Part shown: piece by piece, positions 59,021 to 64,000 of the stretch
Numbering within the stretch: the first letter of the stretch is position 1
Layout of the letters: each line of letters starts with the position of its first letter
NCBI GenBank assembly: GCA_025463515.1
Contig: JAODAQ010000038.1
Location: 16,291-80,290 of the forward strand
Length of the DNA stretch: 64,000 nt
Origin: Rhodoglobus sp.
Lineage (GTDB): Bacteria > Actinomycetota > Actinomycetes > Actinomycetales > Microbacteriaceae
Direction of reading: 5' to 3'
The notes under the pieces: generated by a model
What the model was told of the DNA's origin: nothing
Databases searched by the model: none
Seen by the model: the letters and a program-made list of their open reading frames with translations, nothing else
Made by a program: the position numbers and the translations under genes

Positions 59021-60385
59021 ATGAAGTCAAGAAGTAAGGCTCTCGTCGCAGGCATGGCCACCTTCGGGATCATCGCCTCGCTCGCCGCATGTACCTCCGG
59101 CGGCGGCGCCACCGGAAAGGTCGAGCTGCGCGTTGCGACCTTCCCGCCCGGTGCCGACGCGGCAGCGTACGAGGCGTTCGCCGTGCAGGAGGCCCAGTTC
59201 GAGAAGCTCAACCCCGACATCGACATCGTCGGCATGGAGTACCTCTGGACCGGCCCGACCTTCGCAGTCCAGCTCGCGGGCGGCACCCTTCCCGACGTGT
59301 TCACGGTTCCGTTCACGGACACCAAGACGCTGCTCGAGAACGGCCAGCTCATGGACGTCACCAAGGAGGTCAGCGACCTCGGCTACGCGGACAAGTTCAA
59401 CCCGATCATCCTCGACGGCGTGAAGGACGGCGATGGCAACATCTACGGCTTCCCGCGCCAGGCGTACGCCATGGGCCTGCACTACAACCGCGAGCTGTTC
59501 GAGGCGGCCGGGCTCGACCCCGACAGCCCGCCCACCACGTGGGACGAGGTCCGCGCTGACGCGAAGGCCATCGCCGACGCGACCGGCAAGGCCGGCTTCA
59601 TGACGATGACCACCGGCAACACCGGTGGCTGGCAGCTGACCGCGCAGACTGTTGCGCACGGCGGCCGCACGGTCATCGACAACGCCGACGGCACCTTCAC
59701 GGCTCAGCTCGACAACCCCGGAACCACCGCGGCTGTCGACTTCCTGAAGGCGGCCCGCTGGGAGGACAACTCCATGGGGAGCAACTTCCTGCTCGACTGG
59801 ACCGGCATCAACCAGGAGTTCGCGGCCGGCAACATCGGCATGTACACGAGCGGCTCGGACGTCTACACCGCTCTCGTGCGCGACTTCTCGCTCGACCCCG
59901 ATGTGTACGGCCTCACGGTGGTCCCCACCGACGGTGAGGACCCGGGCACTCTCGGCGGTGGCGACGTTGCCGTCATGAGCCCGGCCATCGACGACGCCAC
60001 GAAGGCTGCGGGCGTCAAGTGGATCGACTGGTACTACATGCAGAAGCTGCTTAACAAGGACGCCGCGATCACCGACGCCGAGGCGCTCGTCGCGAGCGAC
60101 CAGGCTGTCGGCACCCCGGTTCTGCCGGTTCTCGACAAGGCGACCTACGACCAGCAGCAGGAGTGGCTGGCACCGTACGTCAACGTGCCGCGCGACCAGA
60201 TGCAGGGCTTCTTCGACGGCATCTTCGACCAGAAGCCGGTCGCGGAGTCGAAGGGCAAGACCCAGCAGGTCTACGCCCTGCTCGACACCGTCATCCAGAC
60301 GGTGCTGACTGACCAGAATGCCGATGTGGATGCCCTCCTCAAGAAGGCGAACACCGACGCGCAGGCCCTGCTCGATTCCAAGTAG
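59021..60385 (+). CDS. Sugar ABC transporter substrate-binding lipoprotein
   Basis: A 454-residue family-1 binding protein with a lipoprotein signal (lipobox LAAC, Cys24) and a MalE-like two-lobed body (GGTLPDVFTVPFTDTKTLLE, YGFPRQAYAMGLHYNRELFEA). It would bind an alpha-glucoside on the cell surface. AGAAAGG precedes the ATG. Placed after the glucosidase and before the permeases, with a GC hairpin after it. Confidence 0.93.
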   Translation: MKSRSKALVAGMATFGIIASLAACTSGGGATGKVELRVATFPPGADAAAYEAFAVQEAQFEKLNPDIDIVGMEYLWTGPTFAVQLAGGTLPDVFTVPFTDTKTLLENGQLMDVTKEVSDLGYADKFNPIILDGVKDGDGNIYGFPRQAYAMGLHYNRELFEAAGLDPDSPPTTWDEVRADAKAIADATGKAGFMTMTTGNTGGWQLTAQTVAHGGRTVIDNADGTFTAQLDNPGTTAAVDFLKAARWEDNSMGSNFLLDWTGINQEFAAGNIGMYTSGSDVYTALVRDFSLDPDVYGLTVVPTDGEDPGTLGGGDVAVMSPAIDDATKAAGVKWIDWYYMQKLLNKDAAITDAEALVASDQAVGTPVLPVLDKATYDQQQEWLAPYVNVPRDQMQGFFDGIFDQKPVAESKGKTQQVYALLDTVIQTVLTDQNADVDALLKKANTDAQALLDSK

Positions 60386-60399
60386 GACCCCGTAGTTCC

Positions 60400-60433
60400 G
60401 CGGGCCGCCGTGTTACCCGACGCGGCGGCCCGC
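60400..60433 (+). other. GC-rich hairpin between binding-protein and permease genes
   Basis: gcgggccgccg (60400-60410) pairs perfectly with 60423-60433 around a 12-base loop, without a T-run. It corresponds in place and shape to the hairpin at 14611-14641 of the other sugar operon. Confidence 0.75.
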
Positions 60434-60457
60434 ACCCCTCCACAGAGAGAACAACCC

Positions 60458-61378
60458 ATGACGATCCTCACAACGCGTAAGCGCAAGCGCACTCCGGCCA
60501 CGTGGCTTCGCGGCGGCGGCCTCTGGAACCTCGTGTTCGTGGCGCCCATGCTCGTGGTCTTCGGCGTCTTCAGCTGGTCGCCGATCGTGCAGTCGTTCGT
60601 CATGAGCTTCCAGAAGACGAACCTCATCACCGCGCACTGGGTGGGGCTCGACAACTTCGTCAACGTGCTGAGCGACCCGCTGCTCGGCACGGCGCTCATC
60701 AACACCCTCTACTTCGCGGTGCTCGCCCTACTGTTCGGCTTCCCGCTGCCCATCCTCCTGGCCGTGCTCATGAGCGAGGTCAAGCGCGGCAAGGGCGTCT
60801 ACAGCGCTCTGGCCTACCTCCCGGTGGTCATCCCGCCCGTCATCGCCGTTCTGCTGTGGAAGTTCTTCTACGACGCGAGCCCGACCGGCGTGTTCAACAC
60901 GATCATCTCCTGGGCGGGCATCCCGCCGCAGCCCTGGATCCAGAACGCGATGAGCGCCATGCCGTCCCTCGTGCTCGAGGCGACCTGGGCCGGCGCGGGC
61001 GGCAGCATCATCATCTACCTCGCCGCACTGCTGAGCGTTCCGCCGGAGCTGTACGACGCGGCCGAGGTGGACGGCGCGTCGATCTGGCGCAAGATCTGGC
61101 ACGTCACGCTGCCGCAGCTGCGCGGCGTCATCTTCATCATGCTGATCCTGCAGGTGATCGCGACCTCGCAGGTGTTCCTCGAACCCTTCCTGTTCACCGC
61201 GGGCGGGCCCGCGAACGCCACGATCACCGTCCTGCTGCTGATCTACCGCTACGCGTTCCAGAACAGCCTCGGCGGCAACTACGGGGAGGCGACCGCGCTG
61301 AGCGTGATGCTCGCGCTCTTCCTCGCCGCGCTGTCCTTCGTCTACTTCAAGCTCACCGAACGCTGGAGCAACAATTGA
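60458..61378 (+). CDS. Sugar ABC transporter permease (MalF-type)
   Basis: A 306-residue six-helix permease with the EAA loop LYDAAEVDGASIWRKIWHVT. ATG 60458 follows AGAGAGAAC; the ATG at 60410 lies inside the hairpin and is rejected. The stop overlaps the TTG start of the next gene. Confidence 0.92.
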   Translation: MTILTTRKRKRTPATWLRGGGLWNLVFVAPMLVVFGVFSWSPIVQSFVMSFQKTNLITAHWVGLDNFVNVLSDPLLGTALINTLYFAVLALLFGFPLPILLAVLMSEVKRGKGVYSALAYLPVVIPPVIAVLLWKFFYDASPTGVFNTIISWAGIPPQPWIQNAMSAMPSLVLEATWAGAGGSIIIYLAALLSVPPELYDAAEVDGASIWRKIWHVTLPQLRGVIFIMLILQVIATSQVFLEPFLFTAGGPANATITVLLLIYRYAFQNSLGGNYGEATALSVMLALFLAALSFVYFKLTERWSNN

Positions 61379-62310
61379 GCGCCGTCACCACCACCCGTCT
61401 GCGCCGTGCCAAGGCGCGCGACGAGAGCGAGCCCGCCAACGACCGCGGTATCGTCTCCGACTTCGACCGCAAGAAGCCCGGTGTGCGGGTCGTCATGGCG
61501 GTCGTGCACGTGTTCCTCGCGCTCGGGCTCGTCGTGGCGGGACTCGGCCCGATCATCTGGCTCGCGAAGGCCGCTATCACGCCGACGCAGGACACGATCC
61601 GTACCCCGTTGGAGTTCTTCCCGAACGGCATCAAGTGGGAGAACCTCGCCCAGGCGTGGACCGAGGTCCACATCGACCAGTACTTCATCAACACCCTCGT
61701 GGTCGCGGCTGGCTCGTGGTTCTTCCAGCTGCTGATCGCGACGACGGCGGGCTACGCCCTCTCGGTGCTGCGGCCGCGGTACGCCCCGCTCCTGAACGGC
61801 GCGGTGCTCGCCACCCTGTTCATCCCGTCGATCGTGCTGCTCGTGCCGCTCTACCTGACGATCGTGCATCCGCCCATCGGTCAGTCCCTGTTGAACAACT
61901 ACCTCGCGGTCTGGCTGCCGGCCGCCGCGAACGCGTTCAACATCCTGCTGGTGAAGCGGTTCTTCGACAACCTGCCGCGCGAGGTGTTCGAGGCGGCGCG
62001 CACCGACGGCGCGGGCCCGTTCAGGCTGTTCTGGTCGGTGGTGCTCCCCATGTCGCGGCCGATCCTCGGCGTGGTCTCGGTGTTCGCGATCATCAACTCG
62101 CTCAAGGACTACCTCTGGCCCATGCTCGTGCTGCCCGACCCGGCGGTGCAGACGCTCGGCGTGCGGCTGCCCGCGATCCAGTCGCAGACGGAGCTCGGCG
62201 TATTCATGGCCGCCCTGGCGATCTCGACGATCATCCCGGTGGTCCTGTTCCTCGGCTTCCAGCGGGTCTTCCTCCGGGGCGCCGGGCTGGGCGGAGCGGT
62301 GAAGGGCTGA
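61375..62310 (+). CDS. Sugar ABC transporter permease (MalG-type)
   Basis: A 311-residue six-helix permease with the EAA loop VFEAARTDGAGPFRLFWSVVL. An N-terminal charged tail of 40 residues precedes the first helix. The start is taken as TTG 61375, overlapping the previous stop (TTGA). As in the first sugar operon, no ATPase gene is present. Confidence 0.9.
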   Translation: MSAVTTTRLRRAKARDESEPANDRGIVSDFDRKKPGVRVVMAVVHVFLALGLVVAGLGPIIWLAKAAITPTQDTIRTPLEFFPNGIKWENLAQAWTEVHIDQYFINTLVVAAGSWFFQLLIATTAGYALSVLRPRYAPLLNGAVLATLFIPSIVLLVPLYLTIVHPPIGQSLLNNYLAVWLPAAANAFNILLVKRFFDNLPREVFEAARTDGAGPFRLFWSVVLPMSRPILGVVSVFAIINSLKDYLWPMLVLPDPAVQTLGVRLPAIQSQTELGVFMAALAISTIIPVVLFLGFQRVFLRGAGLGGAVKG

Positions 62311-62328
62311 TCGACTACTCTCGAATCC

Positions 62329-62814
62329 ATGGGGGCAACACTGGATCAACGCACGCTCGCCGACCTGCTACCGGGGACGTGGACCATCCAGGCTACGAAC
62401 TTCCCGATGTGGCTCACGGGCGAGAAGCTCGAGCCGCGCTTCACCTACGACCTCGTCTCGGAGCAGCCGCTCGTGCTCTCCGACGACGTCTCGTACGTGG
62501 AGGAGGCCGGGGAGAAGCACATCCTCGGACAGGACACCTGGAACGGCGAGGGGTTCGTCTGGCGGGGCCGCAAACTGCTCCGGCTCTTCGCGAGCCGGTG
62601 GACGGTTGCGGGGATCAGCGATGACGGCACGATCGCCGTCATCCACTTCTCCAAGTCGCTCGCCACGCCCTCGGGAGTCGACGTCATCGTGCGGGAGGGC
62701 ACGCACCACCCCGAGCTGCGCGCGACCATCGCGCACGCCACGGAGGAGTTCGGGCTCACGCCGGAGGAGTTCGGTTCGCTCACCTGGCTCGCCGCCGCGC
62801 CGACCACCGGCTAG
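62329..62814 (+). CDS. Uncharacterised conserved-looking protein
   Basis: A 161-residue soluble protein, largely beta: LLPGTWTIQATNFPMWLTG, TYDLVSEQPLVLSDDVSYVEE, TWNGEGFVWRGRKLLRLFASRW. It could be a small lipocalin-like barrel (the G-x-W start and alternating strands), but I do not recognise a family. TACTCT lies 7 bases before the ATG (leaderless). Confidence 0.65.
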   Translation: MGATLDQRTLADLLPGTWTIQATNFPMWLTGEKLEPRFTYDLVSEQPLVLSDDVSYVEEAGEKHILGQDTWNGEGFVWRGRKLLRLFASRWTVAGISDDGTIAVIHFSKSLATPSGVDVIVREGTHHPELRATIAHATEEFGLTPEEFGSLTWLAAAPTTG

Positions 62815-62823
62815 CATCACCGC

Positions 62824-64000
62824 ATGGCCTCCCCGGTGCTCACCCCTGCGGTGTTCGCGCCGTCCTTGCTCGGTGAGTGCCTCGACCTGGTGCTCGAGGC
62901 CCGGCTCGACGAGGCATCCGCGCGCCTCGCCGACGAGCACAGCCGCGAAACGGAGCCCGGCCGCCGTTCGCGACTTGCCGCGGTCGCAGCCTTCGCCGCA
63001 GCCCTCGCTTCGCGGCACTCCGCTGCCCGGCGATGGGCGGAGCTCGCCCGCGCCGAGGCCGTCGACGCCGGGTCCGGGGCCATTGCCACGGCCGCCGAGC
63101 ACTTCTCGGCATGCCTCGCCCCTCCGGGGGAAGGCGTGACGCCGCTGGCCGAGCTCAGCTTCGACCCCTCGTGGTCGGACGAGGATGCCGCGGTCGGCGG
63201 GTACTTCGCGATCGAGGCGTCCATGTCGTCGGGCAGGCTCGTGGACGCCGAGCGGTTCGCACTGGAGTACCTCGATCACGACTGGCGGTCGTCGGTGCAG
63301 GCGCCGGTCTTCGCGAAGATCGCACTGGCCCGCGCGCTCGTCTTCCAGGGCAGGGTGGCGGATGCCGCGGCCGGCGCCGCGCTCGCGATGACCGAGGCGA
63401 ACTCCGCCGGCGGGATGCCCGCCCGGATGCTCGCGGCCTCGACGAGCGCGTACATCCAGGCGCAGCTCGGCAACGCCGCGGAGGTGGACAGGCTCACGGC
63501 ACTGGTGCTCGCGCTCGAGCCCGAGCCGCGCAGCTACATCCCGGTCGGGTCGCACATCCTGTGCGCGTACGGCCTCGGGGCCGTGGGCAGCACGGGCCGC
63601 GCAGCCGAACTCGTGCTGCACGCCGCCGGCGGCCCCGGACTCCCGCGCCTGCAGACCGTCGACCGCGCCTACGCGTACGAGCTCCTCGCGACGAGCGCGA
63701 TCGAGAGCGGCGACCTGAGGGCGGCACGGGCCTGGGGCCGCCGGGCCGCGCCGCTGAGCATCCACGACATGGCGGCCGCCGCCGTCGAGCGCACCCTGAG
63801 CCGGATCGACGTCGCCACGGGCAATACCGAGAGCGGCGCCGAGCGCGCGGCGGTCTCCGCGGCGCGGGCCCTCATCGCGGGCGGCAGGCTCGACGCGGCC
63901 AGGGCCCACGTGCTCGAGGCGACGGCCCGGGCGGCGACGGGCGAGCGCGGCGCCGCTGTCGCGGGCCTCCGAGAGGCCGCGGACGAGGCCGACCTGCTGG
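62824..64000 (+). CDS. Large helical-repeat protein, 3' end outside window (possible LuxR-type regulator)
   Basis: The frame is open from ATG 62824 to the window end (392 codons). It is alanine-rich and all-helical, with repeated A-x-x-W/A-x-x-A-R-A patterns typical of TPR-like domains (e.g. SGDLRAARAWGRRAAPLS, SGRLVDAERFALEYL). In Microbacteriaceae such domains often precede a LuxR HTH, which would lie beyond 64000. TAGCAT, which includes the previous gene's stop, is 6 bases upstream of the ATG. Confidence 0.65.
   Translation, partial: MASPVLTPAVFAPSLLGECLDLVLEARLDEASARLADEHSRETEPGRRSRLAAVAAFAAALASRHSAARRWAELARAEAVDAGSGAIATAAEHFSACLAPPGEGVTPLAELSFDPSWSDEDAAVGGYFAIEASMSSGRLVDAERFALEYLDHDWRSSVQAPVFAKIALARALVFQGRVADAAAGAALAMTEANSAGGMPARMLAASTSAYIQAQLGNAAEVDRLTALVLALEPEPRSYIPVGSHILCAYGLGAVGSTGRAAELVLHAAGGPGLPRLQTVDRAYAYELLATSAIESGDLRAARAWGRRAAPLSIHDMAAAAVERTLSRIDVATGNTESGAERAAVSAARALIAGGRLDAARAHVLEATARAATGERGAAVAGLREAADEADLL

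Overview
This window is a piece of a high-GC actinobacterial chromosome (close to 70% G+C by eye), most likely a cold-tolerant member of the Microbacteriaceae. The evidence is the block rplU-rpmA-obg-proB-proA-small membrane gene-nadD-rsfS, the heavy use of the hexamers ggatgc/gcatcc, a mycothiol-type maleylpyruvate isomerase, a DUF3516-type RNA helicase, many apparently leaderless promoters and a secreted DUF3494 ice-binding protein. I see no phage, insertion sequence, CRISPR array or rRNA. The only RNA gene is tRNA-Ala(GGC).

Layout. 1-9.2 kb: housekeeping block (ribosomal proteins, Obg GTPase, proline synthesis, NAD synthesis, ribosome silencing). 9.4-18.4 kb: monooxygenase-like membrane protein, tRNA-Ala, then a LacI-controlled glycan locus (GH2 enzyme, sugar ABC transporter, GH43-like enzyme). 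18.4-21.5 kb: small metabolic genes and an acyl-CoA dehydrogenase. 21.5-30.5 kb: two divergent operons which together look like an aerobic ether-lipid (alkylglycerol/plasmalogen) pathway. They hold a fatty acyl reductase-HAD fusion, two ferritin-like paralogues (one with an intact di-iron site, one without), an SDR reductase, a PlsC acyltransferase and an alkylglycerone-phosphate synthase, plus a K+/H+ antiporter pair. 30.9-38 kb: two TetR regulators, the ice-binding protein, a patatin with transmembrane helices and an SDR with a zinc-ribbon-like motif. 38.1-47.1 kb: a transporter, then two operons that share phased operators with an HxlR regulator. One carries redox enzymes and an efflux pump. 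The other carries the complete lower gentisate pathway (dioxygenase, mycothiol-type isomerase, fumarylpyruvate hydrolase). 47.2-56.1 kb: nucleoside hydrolase, RNA helicase, FAD-linked sugar/lactone oxidase, two hydrolases, MFS exporter, UbiA-like prenyltransferase. 56.1-62.3 kb: a second LacI-controlled sugar locus (GH13 glucosidase and ABC transporter). 62.3-64 kb: an unknown protein and the start of a large helical regulator-like protein cut by the window edge.

How it works together. Both sugar transporters lack an ATPase gene and probably share one encoded elsewhere. Each LacI-type gene has a recognisable operator repeated in front of its targets. The ether-lipid candidates are tightly overlapped and face each other across an 83-bp control region holding a perfect 19-bp palindrome. 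The HxlR regulon is marked by 14-bp inverted repeats spaced exactly 22 bp apart. Intergenic space is rich in long inverted repeats and in a dispersed REP-like element that supplies the stop codons of two genes.
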